From Adiantum capillus-veneris (lineage: Eukaryota > Streptophyta > Polypodiopsida > Polypodiales > Pteridaceae), in the NCBI GenBank assembly GCA_014529385.2, contig CM043965.1:64050933-64114932 (forward strand): 64,000 bases of DNA. Reading direction: 5' to 3'. The notes below the pieces were generated by a model. That model had not been told where the DNA came from. It did no database searches and worked only from the letters and a program-made list of their open reading frames with translations. Numbering within the stretch: position 1 is the stretch's first letter; each line of letters begins with the position of its first letter. This document shows, one piece after another, positions 1 through 11,263 of this stretch. Position numbers and translations under genes: made by a program.

Positions 1-186
1 CAAGTTTCCATCTTCACTCTTGAACGTGTTGGTGAAGACTGTAGTGTTGTTTTCTTCAAGTTGTCTTTTGGATAGGCAAGTTTTCTTTGCCATTTTCACA
101 GAGCTCGGTTCCAATTGGTATGGTGGCAATTCTTGCAGCTTCTCTTTTTGAGTCATCCTCTTCTTTTCTTTTTCAGCCGCTTGCAT
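1..186 (-). pseudogene. Element M 3' ORF (ORF2), N-terminal fragment cut by window edge
   Basis: An open minus-strand frame of 62 codons starts at the ATG at 186 and runs off the left edge. The start is highly charged (MQAAEKEKKRMTQKEK) and is followed by PPYQLE and, about 40 residues on, KSEDGN. This resembles the start of the ORF at 43,924 of element 2, which has APYEVE and KDADGD at similar spacing. The first upstream in-frame stop is at about 211-213, so 186 is the first Met. Function is unknown. It lies downstream of M's integrase and tail and is preceded by its own noncoding leader, as in element 2. No reverse transcriptase or capsid motif is visible. The homology call rests on short motifs plus conserved position. 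Confidence 0.55.
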
Positions 187-1949
187 TGCACGTAATAGGA
201 GAATACAGTGTCAAAGTTAGAAAATTCCACGGATTCCGCTCTAAAATGCCTAGAGTTTGAATTGCTGGCAAATGATGTCCATGTTGCTTCAAATCAATTT
301 TGGAGCATGCATAGACACATAAAAACATGTAAGGATCAAAGCCATGCAATCCAAGCAAAATTTGCAACCAAAGTAAATAATCGCTATTATTTACAGTTTG
401 GAAAATTTTCCAACTTTTTGCATTTTTGACATCACAGGTTTGAAAAACATGTGATTTAAATACTCTGAGTGAACTGTGGGCTCATTTGAGTGCACAGGGT
501 GAAAATGGTGCCAGATTTAGGCTTCAGACTCTGAAATAGTAGATACAAAGGGATTTTGGGTTTTTGTGATCCAAATGTGATCAAACTTGATTGGTGGGCT
601 TGTCATAACATGTACTTTGGTCCCATAAGGTCAAAGTTGAAATTTAAGCTCATTTTGGTAAAAAAGTAAATAATCAAGATTGTTAACTTTTTCATCAACT
701 TGGACATTTTTTGTTGCAAGTTGGTTCCAGGCATGATATAGACCTCTGTGTGAGATATAGGGTGATTTGGACCAAAAAATGTGACAGTTAACTCAAAATT
801 GGATAGAAGAGCCTTTAGTGTGTTTGTTTTAAAAAATCAAAGATTTTCTTGATCTTTTGGGCCCATACTTGACATATGGCATGTGATAGATGCGTACAAG
901 TGATAGGTGAAGTGACAAAATCATTTTCAAGTCAAATGTGCACACAAGTAAATAATCGTTTGATTATTTACAACGGCCACTTTTTTGCATGAAAATATAA
1001 TTTTATGACCTACACATCTTTAGTACACCTAAAACAAGTCCTAAAATGAATTTGGTAAGGTTTGTTGTGTCAGCATTATTTCGTGCGCTTGTTGACTCTA
1101 AAATCACCGGTTTTTGTTACTACTTAGTGTGTAGAGTTGTTTGGTCACTTTTGAAGCCATGGACTTGTCCACTACATAGTCCTGATGTTGCTCATCCATT
1201 TTGGGCTCATTCAGAGTCAGTTTGACTTCATATGTCAAATTTGACACTTTGTAGCCTTTAAGTTGTTTCCTATTGTTTGAGAGCTTGCCTTGATTGTTTT
1301 TTTGAAACCATCTAGGTACATTGTGTATAGACCTTGTTTATAAGTTGCTCGTGGAGTTAGAATCCAATTCTGTCATGTGGTAAAAACCTAGATTATTTAC
1401 TTGGAGACCCCCATGACCCCTGCCAAATGGTCATCTAATGATATAGAAGTGTTCTACTATATAGGAGAATGCTACATTTCAAGTCTCGTCCAATTCGGTT
1501 GAGCTGACAGGCCGCTAGGGTCATTTTTGTGTCATAGGAATTCGTACACAACTGGGATTCTAGGGTTTTTTCATGGGCCCATACTTGCTACCCGACCGTA
1601 TAGAAACGTTCTTTGATAATTTTAAAAACTACCCCTCATGTCTCATGTGAGACGGCGCTAAAAATGGGTGATTGTGGACTCCGGAAATCACGTGCAAGAA
1701 GGTAGAGAGCTCTCTTCTCCAAGAGTGAATAGTGAAAATGAGGTGATTTTGGGCTACCTTGGATATCTATACTCGGACTTTCCAAACTATTTTTCCCGAG
1801 ATTCTCTTAGTCCTACTAGGCCATGAAATATATATTAGACTCAAAAATTTCCTCAATCGAACTTCGTTAGCTCATTTTGCAAGAATTTGCAAAAACAGGC
1901 ATTGACGGCCTAATTTAGGCTTCTCGCTTCCGTTTGTCATTTTGATTGA
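187..1949 (-). other. Second leader of element M (noncoding)
   Basis: About 1.8 kb without a credible coding frame. It holds three palindromic sites (373, 666, 948) and, around 1,680-1,800, a stretch whose reverse complement resembles 42,190-42,260 of element 2 (GGTAGCCCAAA, CTCATTTTCA and a GAGAGCTCTCT-like run in the same order). It therefore corresponds to the leader before the 3' ORF in element 2, on the opposite strand. Small ORFs here are chance frames. Confidence 0.55.
373..971. repeat. Palindrome array, AAATAATC type, in second leader of M
   Basis: Three copies of a 22-24 bp palindromic site occur at 373-394 (centre TCGCTA), 666-687 (right arm decayed to GATTGTTAAC) and 948-971 (centre TCGTTTGA). 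The best 18-bp core, AAATAATCGCGATTATTT, is perfect at 23,511 elsewhere in M. Spacings are 293 and 282 bp. A right half-site, GATTATTTAC, is at 1,391-1,400. Intervening sequence is not itself repeated. Confidence 0.8.
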
Positions 1950-2340
1950 ATTTTTTTATACCTCTCCGTCTTGTTCTTTTAATCATCAACATATCTTCAA
2001 TTTCTCCATCTGAGCTCATCTGCTATTTAATATTAATTTTTGACATGTTTATTGAAAAATAAAAGAAAATAATAAAATGCACTAAAAAAGAAAATTGAAA
2101 AATCAACAATTAAGAAAATCCATTAAAGAGCACTATTTTATTGCTTTTTTGTGGATTTCTCCAATTTTTAAGTTCCAATATCAAGAAAAGTTGATGAAAA
2201 TAAGCAAAAAAAAAAAGCTATTTTTTAATGTATTTTTTGATAGTATATACACTATTTACACTCATCGAGGAGATGTTATTAGATGAAATTTCCCTGTTGA
2301 TGATTTTTAAGGGCATTATTAGGTAATTTTGCAAAAAACC
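1950..2340 (-). other. AT-rich segment between M tail and second leader
   Basis: Very A-rich on the plus strand (T-rich in M sense). Element 2 has a comparable T-rich stretch at 41,850-41,935 and element 1 at 20,270-20,345, each just after an internal polypurine tract. It may hold a polyadenylation or promoter signal, but none can be assigned. The 63-codon ORF at 2,095-2,286 is low complexity and not credible. Confidence 0.4.
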
Positions 2341-2724
2341 ACACATTAACATCCAACTTTTTTCCTTCCTCTTCAAACATTGCCCTTAATTACTGAAGTT
2401 ACCTTCCACGCCTCCTAGTTAGAGTACTCCGGGGACCGGCGGGGACCGGGACGACTGTGTGCATGTGTTGAGCAATCGTGTCTATGCATAGTCGTGGTTG
2501 GCTCTATCATGCTTCAAAGATCAATGCAATTCAAACTAGTATGTTGTGCAAGAGTTGGGTCTTGAGTAGTTAACTCAAAGGTTTCCGTGGTTGAGGTGTC
2601 CTATTGATTTTTTCTAAATAGCATATTCTGTAATTTGTATGCTCTTTGTCTAATTGTACCATCTAGATTCTTTGGCACACTTATTTCTTGAGCTATAGGT
2701 ATCAATGATGACGGTTGCTAAGAT
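2341..2724 (-). other. Noncoding 3' trailer of M gag-pol unit
   Basis: Read on the minus strand this includes CTATGCATAGACAC and ATTAAGGGCAATGTTT. These resemble the trailers of element 2 (CATGCATAGACAC near 41,680) and element 1 (ATTAGAGGGCAATGTTTT near 20,100). The clean polypurine tract of those elements is not preserved here. A GGGGACCGGCGGGGACC direct repeat lies at about 2,430-2,450. Confidence 0.4.
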
Positions 2725-3480
2725 TTAATTGTCCACTGGTGTCTTGGTTTTACAGTTTGTGGAGAAGATAAATTCTCCTTTTTCCTCCAAACCCATCTTA
2801 GTTTCCCTTCCAGAAGACGTTTTTCTCCGAGTCATCAAATGTGAAACTTTCTTCAGTATCATAGATGAGTTTTTAGGCACCCAAATTTGAGACGGATTGT
2901 CCATGATTTGTGCTCTGGTACCCAAATATGCCTAACTCCTTGCATGCTAATTGTAGCATCTGCTTGTCTAGAGGAGGAAGTAGATTGAATACTCCATGGT
3001 TTCTTTTGTCGGTGACCTCTTTTCCATTTCTCTTTGCTCTATGCAATTGGAAGTAAGATTTGTCCTCCATTAACTGATAGCTTGAGTTGATTAGTCTCCC
3101 AATCTAGTACTGCCTTGTATGTCCGCATCCATGAGATTCCAAGAATCATTGTTTCATTCATATGTTTATCTAGTATGCATAAAAATTGATGAGGGCATGA
3201 ACATCCATGTACTATCACATTCAAGTTGACTACTCCCAATGCCGGTATTGCGTTTTTGTTGCATCATTTGATAGCAGATATTTCCCGATGCTAAAGACTA
3301 ATTCGTAGCTTTCTTGTAATTAGAATAATTGACTACATTCATTCGAGCTCCGGTATTTGCCATTGCATTTGTGCTATGATTGTTTAGTTGTACTTTGATG
3401 CAAAGGTCCATTCCATCCAACCATTCATCATCCAATATTGCATCATTTTGTGATTATCATAGTCTTTCATCTACTTCCAA
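2725..3480 (-). pseudogene. Element M second retropepsin-like domain and WVPK tail
   Basis: This segment follows integrase. The retropepsin active-site region reads A-N-T-G-A-R-M-N-V-V-N at 3,349-3,357, where element 2 has I-D-T-G-A-R-V-N-V-V-N. The catalytic Asp is therefore Asn here. The following frame (3,039-3,239) contains SCPHQF, an ILGISWMRTYKAVLDW box resembling the C-terminal retropepsin hairpin, and a Trp/Tyr pattern shared with element 2. The tail at 2,873-2,925 has QIWVPKNSS, one copy of the W-x-P-K motif found repeated in elements 1 and 2. Several frameshifts and stops break it. A protease this far downstream, after integrase, is unusual for Ty3 elements. Confidence 0.65.
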
Positions 3481-4544
3481 AGTGTTGATGGGAATAGGTG
3501 TTTGTTAATTTTGAAAAGGATCTTTCCTCTTGCGTACTCGAAGTCGAGCTTTCTCTTGGTCTTCATCAATAACCTGTTATCATTTAATCTTTCTTTGCTT
3601 TGCTGCATGCATCTTCTCTATCAAATCATTGGTTAGTGGAAAATGGTACTTCTTTAATCAACATCTACTAATCCAGTTAGCCATTGGTTCACCATCTAGA
3701 GTGGACAACTTAACTACTTCACTTGGAGATACGTCTTCAATAAAAAACCATCCATTTCCTTTTTTATTGAACTTGGGAATGTGTTGCTTGAGGGAATAGA
3801 CTAAAACTAGGTCCCTTTTTTAAAAAAAATTGTGACTATGTGAATTAAAAAAAAAAAAATGCTTCCGTTTGTGTCCATAGATGTGAGCTATAGCTGTTAG
3901 CCTTTACTCATCAAGCTTTTCTAAATCTTAAAGACTCTCTGAAAATTAATGTCTGGTCCACTCAAGATATTTAGCTATCCTTAGTGTCGGCAATAGAAAT
4001 TCTATTGGTAGTATGGGACCGAGACCATAAACAAGATTAAAGGGTGTAGCATTCAAAGCTTTCTTGAATGAAACTCCATAAGCCCATAGAGCGGCATGTA
4101 GATTCATTTCTCAATCAGTTTGTCTTGAACTAACCACTTTAGTCAATACCAAGCTAAGAATTTTATTTGTGTGCTCAGCTTGTCCATTTGCTTGTGAATG
4201 ATATGGAGTGAATTTGTTATGGATGACCATAAATTCATTCAGCAAAAACACTCAATTACCTCATTGAGGAAATGATTTCCCATATCATTGAAAATTTCTA
4301 TTGGAAGTCCACATCTTGTGAATACATTCTCATACAAGAATGCGATTGTGGTTCTAGCATCATTCTTCTTGGTTGCCTTAGCCTCTGTCCACTTGGTCAA
4401 ATATTTCGTAGCTACAGAGATATATTGAGCTTGAGTTCTATAAGAAGGTGATTGTATTGGTCCGACAAAGTCTATGCCCAATTTTGCAAAATCTCTAGCC
4501 CTCATCATTGATCTTAAAGGCATGCTATCCACCCTGGTTGGCAT
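3481..4544 (-). pseudogene. Element M integrase core and C-terminal region (broken)
   Basis: DDE integrase of a Ty3/gypsy element. The frame at 4,544-4,239 shows the first catalytic Asp in GIDFVGP, then KYLTKWTEAKATKKNDA, and the second in IFNDMGNHF. Past a frameshift near 4,240, HSQANGQAEHTNK supplies the catalytic Glu, and AALWAYGVSFKKALNATPF with NLVYG follows at about 4,110-4,020. The C-terminal part to 3,480 is degraded. The catalytic triad is still legible, but frameshifts and stops preclude a protein. It would insert retrotransposon cDNA into chromosomes. Confidence 0.85.
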
Positions 4545-5012
4545 TTTTGCTCGTTGGCATGCATCACACCTTTGAGCATATTCTTTGGCATCTGCAAAAA
4601 GTGTTGGCTATCATATGACTGCCATTAAATTTTCTCTAGCAGTGGTTCACTAGAAAAGTGACCTCCAGCTAATCCAGCATGTGCTTATTCTAGAGTGAGT
4701 ATATAATCATCTTCATTTGCACAGAGACGCAAATGTTGATCCCTTCCTCTCCAATACAATTGGTTTCCAATAAGATCATAGTCTCTATAGTTCAATAGCT
4801 CTTTGGTGACGTTTACTCATATCCTTCGAAAATGTTCTACTTGATAAGTAAATAACTATATAGTTACTCCACTTAGGAATGAGTGATATTTGAACTAATG
4901 TCACATAAGGTATGGGTGTTTCTTTTTGGCATTGAAGAAAATATTTTACAAATGAGTGAACATCACTTCTCATGGTTGGCCAAAATACTCCAAGTCTCAA
5001 GACCCGTTGCAT
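4545..5012 (-). pseudogene. Element M tandem HHCC zinc-binding modules before integrase
   Basis: Two copies of the N-terminal integrase zinc-finger module lie in series. The first (5,012-4,785) reads LGVFWPTMRSDVHSFVKYFL then QCQK, with one Cys replaced. A linker with WSNYIV and KDMSKRHQ, typical of sequence preceding an HHCC finger, leads to the second, which has AHAGLAGGHF at about 4,690-4,670 and decays afterwards. Element 2 has the same duplicated arrangement at 39,116-39,660, so it is a lineage feature and not a local accident. Confidence 0.6.
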
Positions 5013-5144
5013 TTAGTCTTCCGCAAAGTGAAGTCCTACTATGGTCATGTGTACTTGACTTATGTATTGGGTTTTCTCCTCAGGATTAATACATAAAATA
5101 AATATTTATCTTGATTTCTTTTGTATAGTCTCCCAGCTAGTAAT

Positions 5145-5869
5145 TTATACATAGCCAATTTCCCCATTAATCATGGTGTAATAGTAAGTGGTATTTGAGA
5201 ACCCACTTGATCTATGGTCACCAATGAAACCATATTTTTTGACTAACGGGGTATCACTTCCACAGAGAATAGATATGCCCTCTAGTAGATCATCATCTAC
5301 CCCTCTTGATGGTTCTCCTAAAATAATCCTTGATAAATGATCTGCTCTTTGGTGTGTGGTGCCCTTTTTTACAACTACAGTGAAATCAAATTTCAAAAGA
5401 ATGATGAACCATCTCACTATTCTTCCTTTGTTGCATGGTTTGTTGACCAAGTACAATAAAGCTTGGTGGTCCACAAAGAACACAATTTTTTTGGCTAATA
5501 GGTAATGTCTATATTTTTTACAGCATAGATCATCCCTAATCCTTCTCTTTTAATGGTTTTATTGTTTTTCTTTACCACATTCAGCTATCTACTAGCATAA
5601 GAAATGGGGAAATCAAATTTTCCATCTCCTGGTTGAGCTAATATACATCCAATGGTAAAATTGGAAGCATCAACATGTATATGGAATATCTTATTCCAAT
5701 CTGGTGCTTTCAATATTGGGACTAAAGTGAGAGCTTGTTAAGGTTCATGAAGGATTCTTCACACTCATCAGTCCATGCAAAGACTGTAATCAGATCATAC
5801 ATGGGTTTTGCAAGTATGGAATACATGTCAATGAATCGTCTATAATATCCACAATGTCCCATGAAAACC
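5145..5869 (-). pseudogene. Element M RNase H domain (broken)
   Basis: The 112-codon frame at 5,483-5,145 starts MFFVDHQALLYLVNKPC, continues IVRWFIILLKFDFTVVVKKG and reaches HQRADHLSR. These are the third and fourth acidic positions of Ty3 RNase H. The upstream half at 5,484-5,860 is recognisable with stops, including a HVDASN-like segment near 5,660. The enzyme would degrade RNA in RNA-DNA hybrids during reverse transcription. The same domain in element 2 (38,331-39,125) is about 75% alike by eye in this core. Confidence 0.85.
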
Positions 5870-6640
5870 TAAACCCCTTTGATAGTTGTTGGTCTGGGTA
5901 ATTCATCAACAACATGAATTTTATCCATATCGATCGCTATGCTGTTTTTAGACACTATATGTCCAAGAACTTTTCTTTGTCTGCAGATAAATGTGCACTT
6001 TTCAAGATTTAAGCAAATCCTATAAAGTCTACATTTTTCAAATATCTTTTTGAGATGTTCAAAATGGTCAGCTCGGATTGATTAATGTACACATAAATCA
6101 TCCATATATACTTCCAAGAAATTCCTAAGATATTATTTGAAAGCATGGCTCATCAATCTTTGAAACCGTATAGGCAAAAATACCCCATCCAATTGCAAAG
6201 ACACTTTTATGTTGATCTTTGGGACAACCAAAAGTTGATTGTACCCTGAAAATCCGTCTAAGAAGCTGTAAGCTTCTTTTCTTGCAAATCATTCTAAAAC
6301 ATGATCGGTGATTGGAAGAGGGTAGTTATCTCTAATGGTGGTTGCGTTCACTTTTTTGAGATTGACACACGCTTTTAATTTTCCATTTTTCTTGGGTACC
6401 ACCACAATTGGAGACAACCAATCTATGTGCTCAATTTCATAACTGAATTCGGCTTCCTTGAGCTTCTCTATCTCTTCTTTGATTTTTTTTTGGCAAATGT
6501 TTCATTATAAGTATATAGCCTTTGTCTACTTGGTTTTGCATCATCTCTCATAGGTATGGTATGTTGACAGATTTCAGGATCAACACCTTTGAGATCTTCA
6601 TAACACCAAGCAAAGATATCTCGGTATTCTTTCAGTAAGC
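5870..6640 (-). pseudogene. Element M reverse transcriptase (broken)
   Basis: Degenerate Ty3-type RT. The catalytic box Y-M-D-D is at 6,108-6,097 in the context VYMDDLCVH. Upstream are a VVPKKNGKLK-like segment (about 6,410-6,380) and DNYPLPITDHVL (about 6,330-6,295). At least two nonsense codons flank the YMDD box, so no polymerase can be made. It would copy element RNA to cDNA in virus-like particles. The sequence is closest to the RT of element 2. Confidence 0.85.
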
Positions 6641-7640
6641 TTAGCAAAAGCTCTTCTTCTTATTCAATTAAGTCATTCACAATGTAGGTAGGTCTAGACT
6701 CTTCTCTTAGTTTGACTAGATCTATCTTCTTTGCATTTTTAAGTCCTTCATAAGACTCGCCCAGTTTTCTTAGTTCCCTCATAGATTGTTTGACCATGAG
6801 TTTGCAATCTTGGAGAATAAATTTATTGTACAATGGGATGGAACACTCATTATATCTTTACTCTCTTCCTCGGTTGTTCCATTTCAGTGGTATACATATC
6901 CTTTTAGAGTTTTCTTCAGTTCTTGATATTTTTTCTTTCTTTCAATCCGTGTCATGGATGAATTATCATCCTAGTGTTTAGGTTTTGATTGAGTTTCCTT
7001 TCTCATTTTTCTTGATATTCCTTGTTTATTTTCTGAAGGATGTCTATCCGCGATTTTGTCTTTGACACAATGGTGTGCATCTATCTGCACCAAAAACTGT
7101 GTTCTGCTAGAAACTGATGGTATAGGTCTAGATTTCAAGTTTTTTGTGTCCCTTTTCCTTCTATACCATTTCTATCTTCTTGTTGGTTTGGAAAGTCAAA
7201 AAACTTTTCATCTCCTCCTTTTAGGAGTAGTTACGCTCTAACATGTTCTTTTTCTGACCCAGAATCATCAGATGTAGCTAACTGTTGTTCAAAGTCATCA
7301 GTAGCATCGTAATATAGGTCTGAAAAGACTTGTTGGGTTCCTAAACTTCATCTTCAATGTGAAGGGTTGAGATCATTTGTATGGAAATTATTCCATAGCC
7401 ATCCTCATTGCAAAATTGGGTAGGCATAGACATATTCACATATACATCCATTGTTGCCAAAATTTGAGTCCACTCAAATGGCTCAAACAAATGCTTCAGA
7501 AAGGGTTCAGGTATATATGCTTTATCTATGTTATCTCTTTCTAAAATACATTCTTCTCGTTTTAAACTCCTGTTTTCTGCTCCACACATCCAAATAGGTG
7601 TGTCTTTGTTTAACCATGACGGAAGCTTTGATTCAGTTGA
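6641..7640 (-). pseudogene. Element M protease-RT linker with MCGA box
   Basis: The frame at 7,589-7,341 starts MCGAENRSLKREECILER, continues with YIPEPF and ends near QFCNEDGYG. Element 1 (18,498 onward) and element 2 (36,528 onward) have the same block: MCGAS, EEC, PEPFPE and KFCDE-GYD. It is therefore a conserved linker between protease and RT with no recognised fold; the spaced Cys residues might bind metal. The segment at 7,340-6,641 is too decayed to read beyond isolated acidic stretches. Confidence 0.6.
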
Positions 7641-8160
7641 AGAGACTGAGTCAAATTCTTGAATTGGTGTTTTTGTGACATCCTATAAGTGATCTTTCAA
7701 ATTGACCCTTGTTATTGATCCCACCTTCTTCAAATACAGGCAATTGTTTCCCCAATCTTGAATAATTTATACTTGCCGCATGAATGGTCTTTCCAAGATG
7801 ATTTCATAGTTAAGTTTCTTTTCAAAATCCACTATGGAAAAAGTATGTTAATAATCAATTCCACAGGAACTAACTATCACTTTTTCAAGCAGTTTTAGGG
7901 GTCTTTCTATGTGTGTATCTACCAACTATAATTTCATTCGAATTTGTCTAATTTCCGGTTTTCCCCATGATTCCCATACTGCTTTTGTGGATATGGCTAT
8001 GCCAGCCCCTCTGTGTAGTATTGCCATGGTCTCTACATCATTATATTTCATCGGAAGGGTTGTGTTTCCTTCTTCCCTTGTGTAGTATTCTCAAGCTTTG
8101 TTCATAGGGACGGATCTAATTTCCTTGTTATCCAATTCATGTCTCAATTTCCCCAAAAAT
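7641..8160 (-). pseudogene. Element M first retropepsin (active site lost)
   Basis: Aspartic protease between gag and RT. The expected I-L-D-S-G-A-G is I-L-H-R-G-A-G at 8,015-8,007, so the catalytic Asp and its neighbouring Ser are both replaced. Downstream, TKAVWESWGKPEI, SSCGIDY, a truncated HTF-IVDFEKK and ILERPFMRQ preserve the family pattern seen in elements 1 and 2. Stops interrupt it (for example KL*LVD). Inactive by residue loss as well as by frame. Confidence 0.75.
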
Positions 8161-9027
8161 TTTGTGATTAGCTCTGTTATCCCCACCTTCTCTAAAGTTT
8201 TCTATAAATCATTCCATAAATATGGTTTGATTTTTAGCAGTTATCCCAATGTAGGAGTACATTGAGTGAGTGTTGACATGATTGAATGGATGTTTTCTAC
8301 CTCCAGGGTTTGTTCGGCTCTTTTTACTTGAGTGGTTTTTCACACTATGTTCGTTGTCTCCTAAGTAAGAGGGTAGTGTTTTTAGAGTCAATGGTTTAGA
8401 CATTCTTGATGCTTCAGGACCGCAATCCCCATACAAGGATTGGATATCATTGTCCATATCAAGAGGTATATTGTCTAACCAAACTTCCTCTATAGGGGTT
8501 GACTTCAAAGTTATGCTCCCATCATTAATCTCTCTTACTTTTTCCCATAAATCTCATGGTCAGTCTTCCTCCATGAACGGAATTCCATCTAAAGCATCTG
8601 CACTGTCAAGCACTATGAGATTTGGCTCTTTAGTTTCAAGGTTGGGTTCTACTACCATTTTGGATTTCTCCTTATTGGTTTCTACCACAAGCTCCTCGGG
8701 TTTTCCTATACTCTCAAGCTTGGGTTTTTGTTTTTCTAGCATTTCTTGAGTAAGTTTTACCAAATTTTGATAAGATTCAAGCTTGGCTGCTTCCATATCT
8801 AGAGAAAGATAGTTTTTCCATTTGTTTTTCATGTTTTCGCCTGCTTTAAGTCTCGCTTGGAAAGCTTCCAAGACTGCATTGATTGGCTCAAAAATTTTGT
8901 CTACCAAAATGGATTCTCCAGATTTCATTGTGGTTTCTTTAGTTTCATTCCCAGTTTCTTTCACTTTTTCTTGAAATAGTTTCTTGGATTTTTCTTCAAT
9001 TTCATCCCTTTGTTTTTGTTTTCTCAT
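8161..9027 (-). pseudogene. Element M post-nucleocapsid linker (charged, coiled-coil-like)
   Basis: Two frames, 9,027-8,560 and 8,508-8,209. The first is rich in Lys and Glu (RKQKQRDEIEEKSKKLFQEK) followed by GESILVDKIFEPINAVLEAF and YLSLDMEAAKLESYQNLVKL. The second has SLYGDCG and LKTLPSYLGDNEHS. The same order (GGSVL-KV-E-LDALL-AY, then LKTLPS-GE) is present in elements 1 and 2. It is a conserved gag-protease connector of unknown role. Confidence 0.65.
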
Positions 9028-10754
9028 CTCATACCTTTGACTTCTTCTTTTCTTGGTCTTTTGAGAGGAAATTTTCCTACTGTTTGATTCATCAAAGAGT
9101 TATGCTTCTTTTTCTTAGCCTGGTCTCTAGTGATCACCTTGATTGGAACAATAGGTTCACTCTTTGAAGAGCTACTAGGCATCACTTGGACTACATTCAC
9201 AACTGCTTTTTCTTTCTTTAACATGTTTTTTGGACAGTGTTCAGGGAAGTGTCCACCCTTTTTGCAACATTGTGTACAAAAAGCTTCAATTGGATTAATG
9301 TTCTTGTCAGGTTCTGGGCATTCAAATTTCCAATGATCATCTGCACCACGATTATGGTAGTTTCTAGTTCTTGGCTTAATCATGGGTCTCACCATTGGAG
9401 GTCTAACACCTTGATTATCTACATAGTACATTGGTTGTAAGCTCTAGTGTAGCATAAGTCACAGGCTCGTCCATTAAAGGTGGATGTGAACTATACCGCT
9501 CCCCTTCTACCATTACTGTAGATGGACTAGGCTCAACAGGCACTAGCATTTGTTCATCCATGACTCTTTCTAAATGAATGTACTTTACAAGCACTATATT
9601 ATGTCCAGGATATGGAGGTTGTTGACCCAACAGTGGTTGTGGTCTTTCCATACCCATCGATGGTCTTTGTGATGGGGCCATATTAGGCTAATATCTGTAC
9701 ATGGGTTGTCCTTGTGGTCTCATAGGCACATATTGAACATTTTCATCATACTTTGGTCAATATTAGCACTCATTGGTCTCATGGTTGGTCCACTTACCCT
9801 CGATAGCACACCATTTTTGCGATCTAATCGATTGTCCCTGTTGAGATATCCCTTGCCTTGGTCCTCTCATAGGTACTTCTTGAATATTATTCATCATTTT
9901 GTTCATCCTTTTGAGCATGTCTTTCATGGTTGTAAGTGGTGCTGCAGCAGCTTTTCCCACTTGTGTTGGTTTTGAGGATGTTGTTTTCTCACTATGAGTA
10001 TCCTTAGGGATATTTTCTTTATTGAAAATATCACAATTGTCTCCCAAGTCAATAGCATCTGATACACACTCTTCTAGGGTCATATGTTTCTTGTTATACA
10101 ATATAGCATGATATTCTTTGTTTAGCAATTCCTCTAGAAACAATGAGACTAATCTTTCTTCTGTTGGTATTTCTAGTTCTAGACATCTTGCAGTATATTG
10201 CTTCATCCTAGCTGCACAGTCCCTAATAGACTCACCTCGTTTCTGTTTGAAGGTATAGATTTGAGCTATCGTATTATGGTAATATGTTTGATCCCACTTT
10301 TGAAACATGCATCTACAAATCCTTGAGCTAATGTATTTAAATCCATGATTGACCTTGGTGGAATTTTTTAGAACCATGTCAAAGCTTTTCCTTCCAAAGT
10401 CCAAATCCCTCAAATTGAGTGTTGAAATCAAATATGCATTCTGCTCTTAACACTTTCTTGAAGCTTGCTAAGTGGTCATATGGATCCACAGATCCAACTG
10501 TATTTTCTGACCCATTTTTGAAAATCAGCTGGTCTGACACGTCTATTTGGCTCAACTCCAATTCTTCCAGCAGCTAGTCCTATCTTGAGTCCTTCAAACC
10601 AATCTGTTGAAAATAGTGACTCATGTAGCCTTTGATTGGCTTTAATGTCACTCGGTTTTCTTTGTGATGAGATAGGTTTGGGTTTTTTAACATTGCTTTC
10701 AAAAGATCTCTCGTGAAGTTCCTCTCTTGGAATAGTTTTTGGTCCTTGGCCCAA
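9024..10754 (-). pseudogene. Element M gag capsid and nucleocapsid (broken)
   Basis: Capsid in frames 10,754-10,476, 10,561-10,379 and 10,431-9,763: NRRVRPADFQKWVRKYS, then YHNTIAQIYTFKQKRGESI and ERLVSLFLEELLNKEYHAIL, a retrotransposon gag pattern. After WCAIEGKWTNH the Pro/Gln-rich part follows (PQPLLGQQPPYPG), then the nucleocapsid at 9,431-9,024. The first CCHC knuckle is decayed (both leading Cys lost before DDHWKFEC); the second, CTQCCKKGGHFPEHC, keeps its ligands. At least four frameshifts. It would form the virus-like particle and bind element RNA. Confidence 0.85.
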
Positions 10755-11263
10755 TATCCAATCTCATATAGAGTACCCCTGGTATTTGATATGTTCTACC
10801 TCCTCAAGACTCATCATAACAAAGTTATTGTTATAACAATCCCTAAATAGGTAAATTGGTAGATCTGCTGAACCCTCGTCTTTTTTTTTGAAAACATAGA
10901 TGATCTTCATGGGTGTTAACTGCCTTGATTTGGCATGAGAAGTTCATAAAAGATCCTTGACGTTCCTATCTTCCCAACAATAGACTTCGATCCTAGGATT
11001 ATCCGTGCTAAGTCATCTCAAAGGTTTCAGATCAACTTGATCGTATCGCTCGAATTCTAAAGTTGGTGGACCTTCTTTTGCTGCCATATCTGGAATTAAG
11101 TATTCACCTCTAACCCCCATTTGTCTATTACATCAAGGTTTTCAAATTTTAAATACCAAGTCTCGTTTTTATCCATATACATTCTTTTCTTGTTTGTTTG
11201 CCCTTATTTCCTCTTCAAACTCTATGTCATGGTCATCAATGTGAATGGCATACTCTTCATTAG
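10755..11263 (-). pseudogene. Element M gag N-terminal portion, left of element 1 insertion
   Basis: Continuation of M gag from the insertion point. Immediately inside, the minus strand reads TNEEYAIHIDDHDIEFEEEI, in register with the frame that ends at 22,472 on the far side of element 1. Beyond about 11,100 it degrades, with several stops. The last five bases (11,259-11,263, ATTAG) are one copy of the target duplication. Confidence 0.7.

Noticed and set aside
8450-8749. Plus-strand ORFs over M (also 3,530-3,799, 9,130-9,440, 9,706-9,975)
   Set aside because: Shadows of the minus-strand gag-pol frames.
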